A DNA stretch of 64,000 bases from Cyclobacteriaceae bacterium (GTDB taxonomy: Bacteria; Bacteroidota; Bacteroidia; Cytophagales; Cyclobacteriaceae): contig JAGQYI010000061.1 in assembly GCA_020436165.1 (NCBI GenBank), positions 52,736 to 116,735 of the forward strand, given 5' to 3'. Made by a program: the position numbers and the translations under genes. Within the stretch, counting starts at the first letter, position 1; every line of letters begins with the position of its first letter. Positions 8,078-17,879 of the stretch are shown piece by piece. The notes below the pieces were generated by a model. It was not told where the DNA came from. It ran no database searches and saw only the letters and a list, made by a program, of their open reading frames with translations.

Positions 8078-10690
8078 ATGAATTTTGATAAATATACCAT
8101 TAAATCGCAAGAGGTGCTGCAGCATGCAACGTCTGTGGCATCAAGTTATGGACAGCAGTCCATTGAGCCCGGCCATTTGCTGAAAGCCCTGATTGAGACC
8201 GATGATAATCTGGTTTCTTTTATCAATAAAAAGCTGAATGTAAATGCCCAGCAGTTGGATAACAAGCTGGAAGAGATTATAAATTCGTATCCCAAGGTTT
8301 CGGGGCAACAACCCTATTTGGGGAACGATTCTTTTGCTGCTTTGCAAAAAGCAGAAAGCATGCTCAAGGAGATGGGCGATGAATACATTGCCGTAGAACA
8401 TATTCTCTTGGGCTTATTTTTAGGTAAGGATAAAGTAAGTGCGCTGTTGAAAGGCCTCGGTTACGAGAAAAAACTTTTGATAGCTGCTATTCAAGAATTG
8501 AGAGGAGGAAATAAAGTGACAGACCAAAATGCTGAAGGAAAATACCGCTCATTAGAGCGTTATTCAAAAAATCTGAATCAACTGGCGAAGGAAGGCAAAA
8601 TCGATCCCGTGATTGGGAGGGATGAGGAAATACGCAGGGTGCTTCAGATACTATCGCGAAGGACGAAGAACAACCCAATTCTGGTAGGTGAACCAGGTGT
8701 GGGTAAAACCGCCATTGTAGAAGGTATGGCCCAACGTATCGTAGATGGTGATGTACCTGAAAATCTGAAATCGAAGATTTTAATTTCGCTGGACATGGGG
8801 CTTTTGGTGGCAGGCGCCAAGTACAAAGGGGAATTTGAGGAACGGTTAAAAGCCGTAATCAAAGAGGTTACGGATTCCAACGGTGAGATCATTTTGTTTA
8901 TTGATGAAATCCACACCTTGATAGGTGCCGGTGGTGGCGAAGGAGCGATGGATGCAGCCAACCTATTAAAGCCAGCTTTGGCACGTGGTGAACTGCATGC
9001 AATAGGTGCCACCACTCTGAAGGAATACCAAAAGCATATTGAAAAAGATAAAGCGCTTGAACGCAGGTTCCAGATGGTGTTGGTGGATGAACCACAGCCG
9101 GAAGATGCTATTTCCATTTTGCGTGGTATTAAGGATAAATATGAGTTACACCATGGAGTGCGCATTAAAGACGATGCTGTGATTGCGGCTGTGGAACTTT
9201 CACAACGGTATATATCCGACCGGTTTTTACCCGACAAGGCCATTGACCTGATGGATGAAGCAGCTTCGAAACTGCGTATTGAGATTGATTCCGTTCCGGA
9301 AGAGTTGGATGAATTGCAGCGTAAGATCATGCAATTGGAGATTGAGCGTGAAGCCATACGCAGGGAAAAGGATAAGGACAAGGAAACCAAGCTTAACAAG
9401 GTAATTGCTGAACTTACCGATGAGCGCAACGAGCTAAAAGCAAAGTGGGAGAATGAGAAGGGCGTAATCCAGGGCATTCAAAAAGCCAAGGAGAACATTG
9501 ATGCTATGAAACTTCAAGCAGAGCAGGCTGAACGTGGGGGTGATTTTGCTAAGGTAGCTGAGCTACGCTATGGTAAAATACTGGAAGAAGAGAAGAAACT
9601 GGATGCTTTGAAGGAACAGGTGAAATCCATGCAGGAAGGTGAAAATGCCTTGCTGAAGGAAGAAGTGGATGCTACTGATATTGCAGAGGTAGTAGCCAAG
9701 TGGACAGGTATTCCCGTTTCTAAAATGCTGCAATCGGATCGTGAGAAGTTGTTGCACCTGGAAGAAGAGCTTGGGAAACGTGTGGCTGGGCAAGAGGAGG
9801 CTATTGCTGCTTTATCGGATGCAGTGCGTAGGAGCAGGGCTGGTTTGCAGGACCCTAACCGACCTATTGGGTCGTTTATCTTCCTTGGTACGACAGGGGT
9901 TGGTAAAACCGAGCTATCTAAAGCATTGGCGGAGTACCTGTTTAACGATGAGCATAACATGGTTCGTATTGATATGTCGGAGTACCAGGAGCGCCATGCG
10001 GTGAGTCGATTGATTGGCGCGCCTCCGGGCTATGTGGGCTACGATGAAGGTGGTCAGCTAACTGAAGCAGTGCGCAGGAAACCCTATTCGGTAATACTGT
10101 TGGATGAGATCGAAAAGGCGCATCCGGATGTATTCAACATTTTGTTACAAGTGCTGGATGATGGCCGTTTGACTGATAATAAAGGCCGTGTGGCTAATTT
10201 CAAAAACACGATCATTATTATGACGACCAATATCGGCTCTCATTTAATACAGGAACGATTTGAGAACCTGGAGGACAAAGATTTGGAAACTGTTTTAGAG
10301 GTTACACGCACTGAGGTGATGGATTTATTGAAGAAATCGGTACGTCCTGAATTTCTTAACCGTGTGGATGAAACCATTATGTTTAGGCCATTGACCAGAA
10401 CCGACATTCGCAAAATTGTGGATATTCAGTTTAGTTTAATAATCAAACGGGTTGAGCAGAATGGCATCAAAGTGTCAATTACCGATGAAGTGTTGGATTA
10501 TCTGGGTGCACTTGGGTTTGATCCTCAGTTTGGTGCCCGTCCGCTGAAGCGAGTACTTCAGCGCGAAGTGTTAAATGAGCTCTCTAAAGAGATCATAGCT
10601 GGCAAAATAAGTCAGGGTGATGTGGTAGAAATAGAGCTAAATGGTGATAAGTTAGAGTTTATTAAAACCATTCCGGTTGAGGAGGTTTAA
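8078..10690 (+). CDS. clpB: ATP-dependent chaperone ClpB
   Basis: An 870-residue AAA+ disaggregase that works with DnaK to resolve protein aggregates. It has the Clp N-domain (residues 1-150, starting [15 protein letters not shown]), NBD1 with Walker [10 protein letters not shown] near residue 203, a long middle coiled coil (about 400-520, rich in Glu/Lys), and NBD2 with Walker [10 protein letters not shown] near residue 603. The arginine-finger/sensor region [11 protein letters not shown] and the C-terminal [15 protein letters not shown] are also present. The middle domain and full length separate it from ClpA/ClpC. An upstream TTG at 8072 is in frame, but the ATG at 8078 fits the family. 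It is followed by a terminator hairpin. Confidence 0.98.
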   Translation: MNFDKYTIKSQEVLQHATSVASSYGQQSIEPGHLLKALIETDDNLVSFINKKLNVNAQQLDNKLEEIINSYPKVSGQQPYLGNDSFAALQKAESMLKEMGDEYIAVEHILLGLFLGKDKVSALLKGLGYEKKLLIAAIQELRGGNKVTDQNAEGKYRSLERYSKNLNQLAKEGKIDPVIGRDEEIRRVLQILSRRTKNNPILVGEPGVGKTAIVEGMAQRIVDGDVPENLKSKILISLDMGLLVAGAKYKGEFEERLKAVIKEVTDSNGEIILFIDEIHTLIGAGGGEGAMDAANLLKPALARGELHAIGATTLKEYQKHIEKDKALERRFQMVLVDEPQPEDAISILRGIKDKYELHHGVRIKDDAVIAAVELSQRYISDRFLPDKAIDLMDEAASKLRIEIDSVPEELDELQRKIMQLEIEREAIRREKDKDKETKLNKVIAELTDERNELKAKWENEKGVIQGIQKAKENIDAMKLQAEQAERGGDFAKVAELRYGKILEEEKKLDALKEQVKSMQEGENALLKEEVDATDIAEVVAKWTGIPVSKMLQSDREKLLHLEEELGKRVAGQEEAIAALSDAVRRSRAGLQDPNRPIGSFIFLGTTGVGKTELSKALAEYLFNDEHNMVRIDMSEYQERHAVSRLIGAPPGYVGYDEGGQLTEAVRRKPYSVILLDEIEKAHPDVFNILLQVLDDGRLTDNKGRVANFKNTIIIMTTNIGSHLIQERFENLEDKDLETVLEVTRTEVMDLLKKSVRPEFLNRVDETIMFRPLTRTDIRKIVDIQFSLIIKRVEQNGIKVSITDEVLDYLGALGFDPQFGARPLKRVLQREVLNELSKEIIAGKISQGDVVEIELNGDKLEFIKTIPVEEV

Positions 10691-10692
10691 AG

Positions 10693-10727
10693 TAAAAGGG
10701 TCGGATTATTTATCTGACCTTTTTTAG
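10693..10727 (+). terminator. Terminator after clpB
   Basis: AAAAGGGTCGGAT, a short AT loop and ATCTGACCTTTTTT form a stem ending in a T-run a few bases past the clpB stop. The structure also faces the convergent gene that ends at 10724 and may serve both strands. Confidence 0.7.
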
Positions 10728-11197
10728 TTTTCAGTTAGATCATTGATTTGAACCCCCAGAAATTTAGAAAGCTCTTCAATTTTGTTCAGAATCTTTTCTT
10801 TATTTTTCTTACCGGCCAGGTATATTTTTTCTCCATTCTCAAATTCCAGGTACGCATCATACACTTCGTTTGAAATATCAGTACCCTGAGAAATTTTTAA
10901 ATAGACAGTCTGACTAACAATGTTTGTTTTAATAAAAATCTGTTTTACTTCTTGGTAGGGTTCCCACTTGCCAAATCGTATAAAAACAAATGAATTGTAT
11001 TCCCTGTACTTTAATGCTTGTCTATCAAACTCTATACCCCTGTATGCAGTCACTATCAACAATCCAATTACAATAAGAACCGTACCTAAAACAGGAGAAA
11101 AGACAACACTAGCCAAGCCTCCCAGAAGAAGGGCTGTTCCCAATGCCATAAAATGAAATGGGAATAATAGTTCGGAATAGAAATTAAATCGATTCAT
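10724..11197 (-). CDS. Small membrane protein, PH-domain-like
   Basis: A 157-residue protein with two adjacent membrane helices (about residues 14-55) and a cytoplasmic beta-rich domain starting with YRGIEFDRQALKYREYNSF. That domain layout, two helices then a strand-rich region around a conserved surface (RFGKWEPYQEVKQIFIKT), recalls bacterial PH-like (YdbT/DUF304) membrane proteins, but similarity by eye is weak. It is immediately downstream of the dienelactone hydrolase gene (16-base gap) on the same strand, so the two are probably co-transcribed. Confidence 0.6.
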   Translation of the reverse strand: MNRFNFYSELLFPFHFMALGTALLLGGLASVVFSPVLGTVLIVIGLLIVTAYRGIEFDRQALKYREYNSFVFIRFGKWEPYQEVKQIFIKTNIVSQTVYLKISQGTDISNEVYDAYLEFENGEKIYLAGKKNKEKILNKIEELSKFLGVQINDLTEN

Positions 11198-11213
11198 TTT
11201 TACTAACTATCCT

Positions 11214-12002
11214 CTATATTTCAGACAAAAGCTTCAATAACCGTTTCATCCCTTCTTCTCTTCCTTTTTTGTTGGCTTCTGTGGCATTATCGGCTTCACC
11301 GGCACGGAAGAAACCATGCCCGGCACCTTCATAAATAACCGGTTCATAGGTTTTTCCATTGACCTCCATTTGTTTTTTGGATTCTTCAATTGTGGCATTA
11401 ACGCGGTTGTCGTTACCGCCATAAAATCCATAAACAGGAGCCTTTATTCTTTTGTAAGCTTCGGGGTCTTTAGGGCCTGTTCCATAGCAAACAAAGGCTG
11501 CTTTTATGTCTGTATTGTTGGTGGCAAATTCAAAGGATTGACTACCACCCCAACAAAACCCAATTACGGCTATTTTACCATTTCCTGCAGGTATCTGCTT
11601 TGCAAAATCAGCTGTGGCATTAAGATCGGCAGTAACCTTCTCGGTTGTAAGTGCATAAATAGCAGTTCTTGCGTCATCTGAATTTGTGAACGAAGAGGTG
11701 CCCCCTCCATCAGGCCCGTCACCAGAGAGCAAATCTGGGGCAATGGCTATATATCCGGCCTCTGCAATTTGATCAGCCATGCTTCGTGCCCAGTCGTTTA
11801 GCCCCTTGTTTTCATGAATGACTATTACAACAGGCACCTTTGCAGAAACCTCTGGATAAACGAGGAACGATTTAACAGTTCGATCTCCATAGGTAATATT
11901 CACCCATTCGTGATGACGTGGTGATTCTTCAAGTCGTTTCAAGGGGTCTTGTGCCCAAAGTGTAAGCGGGCATAATAGAAGGAAATGGAGCAGGTTTTTC
12001 AT
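11214..12002 (-). CDS. Secreted dienelactone hydrolase family protein
   Basis: A 262-residue alpha/beta hydrolase with a signal peptide (MKNLLHFLLLCPLTLWAQ). The nucleophile elbow is GFCWGGSQ with a cysteine, as in dienelactone hydrolases, and VIVIHENKGLNDWARSMADQ carries the oxyanion/Glu region. The catalytic Asp and His are likely in FYGGNDNRV and GAGHGFF. Because the protein is exported, the natural substrate is probably an extracytoplasmic ester or lactone rather than a pathway dienelactone; this is inference. It is the first gene of a two-gene unit with 10724-11197. Confidence 0.88.
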   Translation of the reverse strand: MKNLLHFLLLCPLTLWAQDPLKRLEESPRHHEWVNITYGDRTVKSFLVYPEVSAKVPVVIVIHENKGLNDWARSMADQIAEAGYIAIAPDLLSGDGPDGGGTSSFTNSDDARTAIYALTTEKVTADLNATADFAKQIPAGNGKIAVIGFCWGGSQSFEFATNNTDIKAAFVCYGTGPKDPEAYKRIKAPVYGFYGGNDNRVNATIEESKKQMEVNGKTYEPVIYEGAGHGFFRAGEADNATEANKKGREEGMKRLLKLLSEI

Positions 12003-12276
12003 AATTCATAAATTTAATGAATTATGAATTAGAATGGTTAGCCAAAGTGTTGGCTAATTCTGGATATATTCTTCAAACCATTAGGACTTAGCCAGTACTC
12101 TGCTATTTCTACTTTAATTAATTCTGTATCCTTTGGAGAGTACATAATGAGCGATTATGGAAGTTACTAAGCTATTAAAAACATGATGCTATATTATAAT
12201 TTTTTAACACAGATAATGCTCGCAATAAGTTTGAACAAAATACTTTCGCAAAAAATAGTATTAAACGATTTGCATT

Positions 12277-12528
12277 ATGACAACTACTGGTGAAAAAATT
12301 CTAAAAGCCTGTACTGAAGCAAAAAATAAACTTGCAGTACTGGGAATCGAACCTCAACTAATTTCTGAAATTGATTGGTGTTTGGGTAGCTATTCGCATG
12401 ATCAAAACCCTGACGGGCTGTACCAAAAGGGAGCAGATGCATTGAATGTTTTAAAAAACTACAAAAAAGAAAATCCTCGTAAGGTTTCTAAAAAACTCCT
12501 TGAGGATTTAGAAAAAGCGGTTAATTAA
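12277..12528 (+). CDS. Small conserved-looking hypothetical protein
   Basis: An 83-residue soluble helical protein starting MTTTGEKILKACTEAKNKL, with the central motif EIDWCLGSYSHDQNPDGLYQ and a Lys-rich C-terminus (NPRKVSKKLLEDLEKAVN). No signal or membrane segment. I do not recognise it. It has its own AT-rich upstream region and ends 8 bases before a convergent gene. The regular codon use and clean helical pattern suggest a true gene. Confidence 0.7.
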   Translation: MTTTGEKILKACTEAKNKLAVLGIEPQLISEIDWCLGSYSHDQNPDGLYQKGADALNVLKNYKKENPRKVSKKLLEDLEKAVN

Positions 12529-12535
12529 AAACGTA

Positions 12536-12946
12536 TTACTTTTTATACACTAATCTGCTACCTATCCACGCCATGGGCAGGTAGGCTCCTGCCAGGTCAA
12601 GTATAGCAAACCACGTAGGTGAGGGAAGCATATACACATTTACAATTCCCCCGATAAGAAAGAAGGCACCTATTCCAAGGGCGAGTTTCATTTTATGTGT
12701 AGCTGCCACAATTGTTGCTACCATTGCTCCTACCAAAGTGCCCAATGCATGTGCCATAAACGGAAATATAAAGTGCCTTGGCTCAAATAAATGCATAGAA
12801 GCCTTCAAGCTTTCCATGTTAGTTACGTCTACGCCTTCGGGTGGAGGTATTATAGAACTGCTAAGCATAATAACGGCCATGTTGACAACACTTCCAAGTA
12901 CAAAGCCGGCAATAATGGCAAGAATGTTTTTAATGATTGGATTCAT
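12536..12946 (-). CDS. Four-helix membrane protein, hypothetical
   Basis: 136 residues with four hydrophobic helices (about 5-30, 58-83, 87-108 and 113-130) separated by short loops, plus a periplasmic loop PPPEGVDVTNMESLKASM. The helix packing motifs are small-residue rich (GFVLGSVVNMAVIM, ALGTLVGAMVATIVA). No catalytic residues are evident. Proteins like this in Bacteroidota are annotated only as hypothetical inner-membrane proteins. Confidence 0.7.
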   Translation of the reverse strand: MNPIIKNILAIIAGFVLGSVVNMAVIMLSSSIIPPPEGVDVTNMESLKASMHLFEPRHFIFPFMAHALGTLVGAMVATIVAATHKMKLALGIGAFFLIGGIVNVYMLPSPTWFAILDLAGAYLPMAWIGSRLVYKK

Positions 12947-13218
12947 GATTGGTTTTGAATGATGAGTTTTTGAAATTACAAATTTTATTTGAAAAATTTC
13001 TTTGACATATCTAAAATCAAGAAACTTGATTAATCAACTTGGCTCATATTGAATGTGATTCATGAAAAATAGTTTTAAAGGACTAGCTTTAATTTCTATT
13101 TTAAAAATTAGTAATTTTTTCAATGGTTCATGCATATTTTTCTTTTATTCATAAATTAAATAGAAATCGCGATGAATTAACGGATATTAATTTATCTTGG
13201 CCTTTTTCAAAGCAATAC

Positions 13219-13947
13219 ATGTATTTCAAAACCTATTTACTTGCTATAGTCAGTTTATTTGTAATCAACCATTTATGTTTTTCTCAAATTTCTTTAAAAG
13301 GTTTAGATATAGATGAAAATGCTGGGGCTTGGTTTCAAGAAGAAATTGGAAGGATTCCCCCACCTTATCTTGAAGGTACGCAATATACAGTATCAGGGCA
13401 GAGTAAAACCCAACACCAGTTTTACAGAAGTCCTACCTGGGTTGAAGGAAAATTGATCATCTCAGGTCGTGAATATGATGGTGTGTTTGTGCTTTATAAT
13501 ATTTATAGAGATTTACTCATAGTATTGAATACCAGAATGAATACCAAAGGAGTGCCTTCAATTTTGCCTAATCAATATAGAATAAATGAATTCAATATTT
13601 ACAATACAAGATTTATTCATATTCAAGATTCCATTACACCTTCAACAGGAAAAGGTTTTTATGAGTTTTATTATGAAGGAGAGTATATTTCTGTATTTGT
13701 TAAGCATATTAAAAGGCAAAGCTTGAATAGCTCTGAAATAACTTATAAAGAAAAAGAAGTAGCCTTTTTATATTATGAGGGCAAGTTTATTGATTTGAAA
13801 TCCAGGAAGGTACTTATAAGAATTTTCCCAAATGAAAGGAAAGAATTAAAACAGTTAATGCGAAAGAATGGAGTTAGGTTTTACAAGCCCTATGATGAAG
13901 GGCTTAAGAAGGTACTTGAGTTTTGTGATAAATCATTGAATGGATGA
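13219..13947 (+). CDS. Secreted hypothetical protein, first gene of a TonB-receptor operon
   Basis: About 242 residues with a signal peptide beginning MYFKTYLLAIVSLFVI and ending HLCFSQ. An ORF start at 13123 exists but would put 32 non-signal residues in front, so 13219 is chosen. The mature protein is beta-rich (EGTQYTVSGQSKTQHQFY, GREYDGVFVLYNIYRDLL) with a basic C-terminal helical part. Its stop overlaps the start of the receptor gene (ATGA at 13944-13947), which implies translational coupling. No known domain is recognised; a periplasmic or outer-membrane accessory role to the receptor is inferred from position. Confidence 0.7.
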   Translation: MYFKTYLLAIVSLFVINHLCFSQISLKGLDIDENAGAWFQEEIGRIPPPYLEGTQYTVSGQSKTQHQFYRSPTWVEGKLIISGREYDGVFVLYNIYRDLLIVLNTRMNTKGVPSILPNQYRINEFNIYNTRFIHIQDSITPSTGKGFYEFYYEGEYISVFVKHIKRQSLNSSEITYKEKEVAFLYYEGKFIDLKSRKVLIRIFPNERKELKQLMRKNGVRFYKPYDEGLKKVLEFCDKSLNG

Positions 13948-16706
13948 TAAAGCGATTTCTAACTATCATTTTTTCCTTTATTGGTTCTTTACAAGTCTTT
14001 TCACAAAACACTGAAATTGCTGTACAAAGTGATTCTATACCACTTGTTGAGGCCATTACTCAAATTGAGAGTAAAACTTCGTATCATTTTTATTTTAGGA
14101 AGGAGTGGTTGGATGCTCTTAAAGTTTATAAAGGTTTAGTTAAACCCCCTTACGATTATGGTTTGATCGGCAAACTTCTCTTAAATACTCGTTTAACTTA
14201 TTACGTTGATGGAAATTCGATAATATTACTTTACAATACTAATGTAATAACTGAACCCTCTATAGCACATTCATTGGATAATCAAAGGCAAGATTTTGAA
14301 GAAGATGATGTTTTTTTTGAAAATGAAAATAACAAAAATGATGTCGAAAACCGCCTGGTTACAATTGGAAATAGGAATAAATATGTAAAAGGTAAAATGA
14401 GTACTGTTGCCGGTTATGTTACTGATATTGAAAGTGGGGAACCTGTGGAAGGAGTTTTTATCTACTTAGCTAATCCAATGATTGGAACCAGTACGGATGA
14501 GAATGGTTTCTACGCTATTTCTATTCCTAATGGGCAACATGAGCTAATAGTTCAGTCTGTAAACATGATTGATACTAAGAGGAGGTTAATGGTATTTTCG
14601 GATGGGACTATGGATATTAAGCTTGAGCCAGACCAAATAGCTTTGAATGCTATAATTATTAACGCGGAACGCGAAAGGAATGTGAAAGATACACAGATGG
14701 GCCTGGCCAAAATAAACTACGAAGATATTAAAGTTGTACCTCCACTCTTAGGTGAACGCGATATCGTGAAAGTAGCCACATTAACAGCCGGAGTTCAAAA
14801 TGTAGGTGAAGGATCAGCAGGCATTAATATTAGGGGGGGGAAGGCCGATCAAAATCTTTTTCTTTTGGATGGGACAACAATATTTAATACAAATCATTTT
14901 TTTGGCTTCTTCTCTGTATTTAATACAGATGCCATAGCAAGTATGGAGCTCTATAAAAGCGCTATTCCGGCTGAATTTGGGGGTAGATTGTCTTCAGTCT
15001 TTGATATTCGTTCAAAAGATCCTAAAAACGATAAGATTTTTCTGACAGGTGGTATTGGCCCTGTTACCTCTAAGTTGATGATTGAAGGGCCAACATTTAA
15101 AAAGGGACCAACTTTTATGATAGGGGGTCGGGCCACTTATTCGGATTACGTTTTGCAACAACTGAAAAATTCTTCTCTAAAGAATAATAATGCTTCATTT
15201 TATGATGTAATCACAAAATTTGAACAGAAGATTAATCCTAAAAATAACCTGACTTTTACAGGGTATTTTAGCTTTGATCGTTTCCAAATGGCTTCTGATA
15301 CATTATTGTCCTACACAGATTTTGAATATACAAACCGTGCACTTGCTATTAACTGGAGTCATATTATTTCAGATAAACTTCAAGGCGATTTTGAATTGGG
15401 AACAAGTAGTTATAATTATGGGCTTGGCTATGATTTATTGCCGACAAAAGCGTTTAACTTAGATTTTTTTATTAAGGAGTATAAGCTCGCAGAAAAGTTA
15501 GACTACTATGTAAATGAAAAGATGAATTTCAATTTTGGTCTAGAGGCAAAGCTTAATGAAGTAAATCCGGGCGATAAATACCCTGTTGGAGAACAATCGT
15601 TGGTTGCCCCGGAAAAAATAGCTAACGAAAAGGGTTTTGAAGTTGCTCCATACTTTTCCGCAATATATAATTACAGCGATCAGCTGTCAATTGATGCAGG
15701 GTTACGTTACTCCATTTTTAGTGTATTGGGGCCTGCAAGTGTAAATGAATATGCCGAAGGTACACCCTTGTCCAAAGAATTTATAACCGGTACAAAAGAA
15801 TACAGAGATAATCAGCTAATTAAAACTTACCATGGGCCCGAGTTTAGATTTTCGGCTCGTTATAGTCTTAATGATAATAGTTCTATTAAAGCCAGCTATG
15901 GTCGGACTAGGCAGAATATTCATTTGCTTATTAATTCTGCCTCAATAGCGCCTACGGATGTTTGGCGTCTCTCAAATGCTTATATTAAACCGCAAGTAGC
16001 AGACCAGGTATCATTAGGATACTACAAAAACTTTTATGCCAAACATACTATTGAAACCTCAGTTGAGGCTTATTATAAAACGATTAAAAACCTTTTGGAT
16101 GTAAAAGTTGGTTCTGACTTACAATTTAACCCGTATGTTGAAACTGCCATTTTACAGGGTAAGGGTAGATCTTATGGGATTGAACTCTCCGTGAAAAAAT
16201 CAAGGGGATGGCTTACAGGTTGGATAAATTACACTTATTCAAGATCGCTCATTCAACTTAATGGTGAGTTTCCAGAGGAAGTGATCAACGGAGGTGTATT
16301 TTTCCCAACAGGATATGATAAGCCGCATTATATTAATTCTGTTACCAATTACAAGTTTACCCGCAGGTTGACAATGACACTTAACTTCGTTTACTCAACA
16401 GGAGTACCAGTTACATATCCGGTTGGAAAATGGAATTTCAAGTCCTCTGAAAACTTATTTTACTCCGAAAGAAATGCTTTTAGAATACCTGACTATTTTA
16501 GAATGGATCTGGGAATTAACATTGAAGGAAGTCATAAGATAAAAAAGATGGTCCATTCTTCGTGGACGTTTTCGGTTTATAACTTACTAGGTAGGGATAA
16601 TATATATTCAGTGTTTTTTAAGGTAGAAGATGGGGTTGTAAATGGTTATAAATTACTTGTTTTTCCAACCCCGATACCAACAATCACATATAATTTTAGT
16701 TTTTAA
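13944..16706 (+). CDS. TonB-dependent receptor with STN and carboxypeptidase-regulatory domains
   Basis: A 920-residue outer-membrane receptor. After the signal peptide comes an STN-like domain (residues 25-100: IPLVEAITQIESKTSYHFYF), then an acidic linker. A CarboxypepD_reg-like domain (about 150-230: VAGYVTDIESGEPVEGVFIY) and a plug domain (about 255-370: GINIRGGKADQNLFLLDGTT) follow, then the beta-barrel ending in aromatic NFSF. STN plus carboxypeptidase-like domain is the layout of SusC/FecA-like receptors in Bacteroidota, where the STN can contact an anti-sigma factor. No sigma/anti-sigma pair is adjacent. It is coupled to the gene before and followed 3 bases later by the DUF4249 lipoprotein. 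Confidence 0.93.
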   Translation: MIKRFLTIIFSFIGSLQVFSQNTEIAVQSDSIPLVEAITQIESKTSYHFYFRKEWLDALKVYKGLVKPPYDYGLIGKLLLNTRLTYYVDGNSIILLYNTNVITEPSIAHSLDNQRQDFEEDDVFFENENNKNDVENRLVTIGNRNKYVKGKMSTVAGYVTDIESGEPVEGVFIYLANPMIGTSTDENGFYAISIPNGQHELIVQSVNMIDTKRRLMVFSDGTMDIKLEPDQIALNAIIINAERERNVKDTQMGLAKINYEDIKVVPPLLGERDIVKVATLTAGVQNVGEGSAGINIRGGKADQNLFLLDGTTIFNTNHFFGFFSVFNTDAIASMELYKSAIPAEFGGRLSSVFDIRSKDPKNDKIFLTGGIGPVTSKLMIEGPTFKKGPTFMIGGRATYSDYVLQQLKNSSLKNNNASFYDVITKFEQKINPKNNLTFTGYFSFDRFQMASDTLLSYTDFEYTNRALAINWSHIISDKLQGDFELGTSSYNYGLGYDLLPTKAFNLDFFIKEYKLAEKLDYYVNEKMNFNFGLEAKLNEVNPGDKYPVGEQSLVAPEKIANEKGFEVAPYFSAIYNYSDQLSIDAGLRYSIFSVLGPASVNEYAEGTPLSKEFITGTKEYRDNQLIKTYHGPEFRFSARYSLNDNSSIKASYGRTRQNIHLLINSASIAPTDVWRLSNAYIKPQVADQVSLGYYKNFYAKHTIETSVEAYYKTIKNLLDVKVGSDLQFNPYVETAILQGKGRSYGIELSVKKSRGWLTGWINYTYSRSLIQLNGEFPEEVINGGVFFPTGYDKPHYINSVTNYKFTRRLTMTLNFVYSTGVPVTYPVGKWNFKSSENLFYSERNAFRIPDYFRMDLGINIEGSHKIKKMVHSSWTFSVYNLLGRDNIYSVFFKVEDGVVNGYKLLVFPTPIPTITYNFSF

Positions 16707-16709
16707 AAC

Positions 16710-17879
16710 ATGAATAAATACTTACTTTTCATTTTTATTTTGTTTTTTATATCATGTGTCGAGTCTTATGATTTTAGTTCAATAGAAACTGTTGAGGCTA
16801 TTATTATTGATGCTTCTTTAACAAATGAATCAACTGCACACTATGTAAAAATTTCTACATCCACCAGTTTAATTAATTCAGCACAAAATCCTGTAACGGA
16901 TGCAACGGTATGGATAGAAGACAATGAGGGGGCAGTGACATTTTTTTACGAAAATGAGCCTGGAACTTATCTGACAAATTCTTCTTTTGCCGGAGAAGTA
17001 GGGAAAAGCTACACTTTGCATGTTGAAACTAAAAATGGTAATCAATTTAAATCTTCAGAAGAGTACTTAATGTCTCCAACTCCAATAGATAGTGTATATG
17101 GTGAGTTTTTAACATTACCTTCTACTGAGAATGGTGAAATTTCAAGAGGAGTGCAATTTTTTATAGATACTCATAGTAATTCTACAGGTGATAGCTATTA
17201 TAGATATGAGGTGGAACAAGACTACGCGATTCAGGTACCCTATGCTTCATTATATAAATGGTATGATGAGTTAGGTACTTACCTATTTCGGGATACATTA
17301 ATTAATACTTGTTATCAGCATGTTCCTAGCTCAGGTGTTTTGATAACTACCACCGCTGGTCAAACCCAAAATGTTATTTCGGGATTCCCAATTGTTTTGG
17401 TAGAGGAAAGCGAACCATATCTTTTGACAAAATACTCTTTAATTGTTAAACAATTTTCAATTTCACCTATTGCTTATCAATATTATAAAGCGCTGAAAAA
17501 AAACAATGAAGCTTCAGGTAGCTTCTTTGACCAACAAAAGGGGGAAGTTCTAGGAAATATTTCAGGTTTTAATAACACTTCAACACCTGTTTTGGGATTT
17601 TTTGAAGTGGCTGGAGTTTCAACTGATAAAACACTTTTTAATCCGTATAAATGGTATCTTGAAGGATTTAATCCTGAACGTATTTTTTCTAAAGGTTGTG
17701 GCTATGATGCTGTAGCTGATACAGTGCCTAAAGAAGAATTGGATTCTGGTCTTGTAGATTTAACCAATCGAAATATTTATTACTTTTCAGAAGATGGTGG
17801 TTCTGCTATTCTGGTGCCTAAAGCATGTAGTGATTGCAGATTATATGGTACATTAAAAAAACCGGATTTTTGGGACTAA
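16710..17879 (+). CDS. DUF4249 family lipoprotein
   Basis: 389 residues with a lipoprotein signal peptide (MNKYLLFIFILFFISC, Cys at 16). The pattern VEAIIIDASLTNESTAHYVKI, then VTDATVWIEDNEGAVTFFYE, and the GKSYTLHVET segment is that of DUF4249 proteins, which in Bacteroidota are regularly encoded next to STN-bearing TonB-dependent receptors. It probably forms a surface-exposed partner of the receptor upstream. A Cys-rich C-terminal segment (KACSDCRLYGTL) closes the protein. The next gene overlaps its 3' end. Confidence 0.88.
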   Translation: MNKYLLFIFILFFISCVESYDFSSIETVEAIIIDASLTNESTAHYVKISTSTSLINSAQNPVTDATVWIEDNEGAVTFFYENEPGTYLTNSSFAGEVGKSYTLHVETKNGNQFKSSEEYLMSPTPIDSVYGEFLTLPSTENGEISRGVQFFIDTHSNSTGDSYYRYEVEQDYAIQVPYASLYKWYDELGTYLFRDTLINTCYQHVPSSGVLITTTAGQTQNVISGFPIVLVEESEPYLLTKYSLIVKQFSISPIAYQYYKALKKNNEASGSFFDQQKGEVLGNISGFNNTSTPVLGFFEVAGVSTDKTLFNPYKWYLEGFNPERIFSKGCGYDAVADTVPKEELDSGLVDLTNRNIYYFSEDGGSAILVPKACSDCRLYGTLKKPDFWD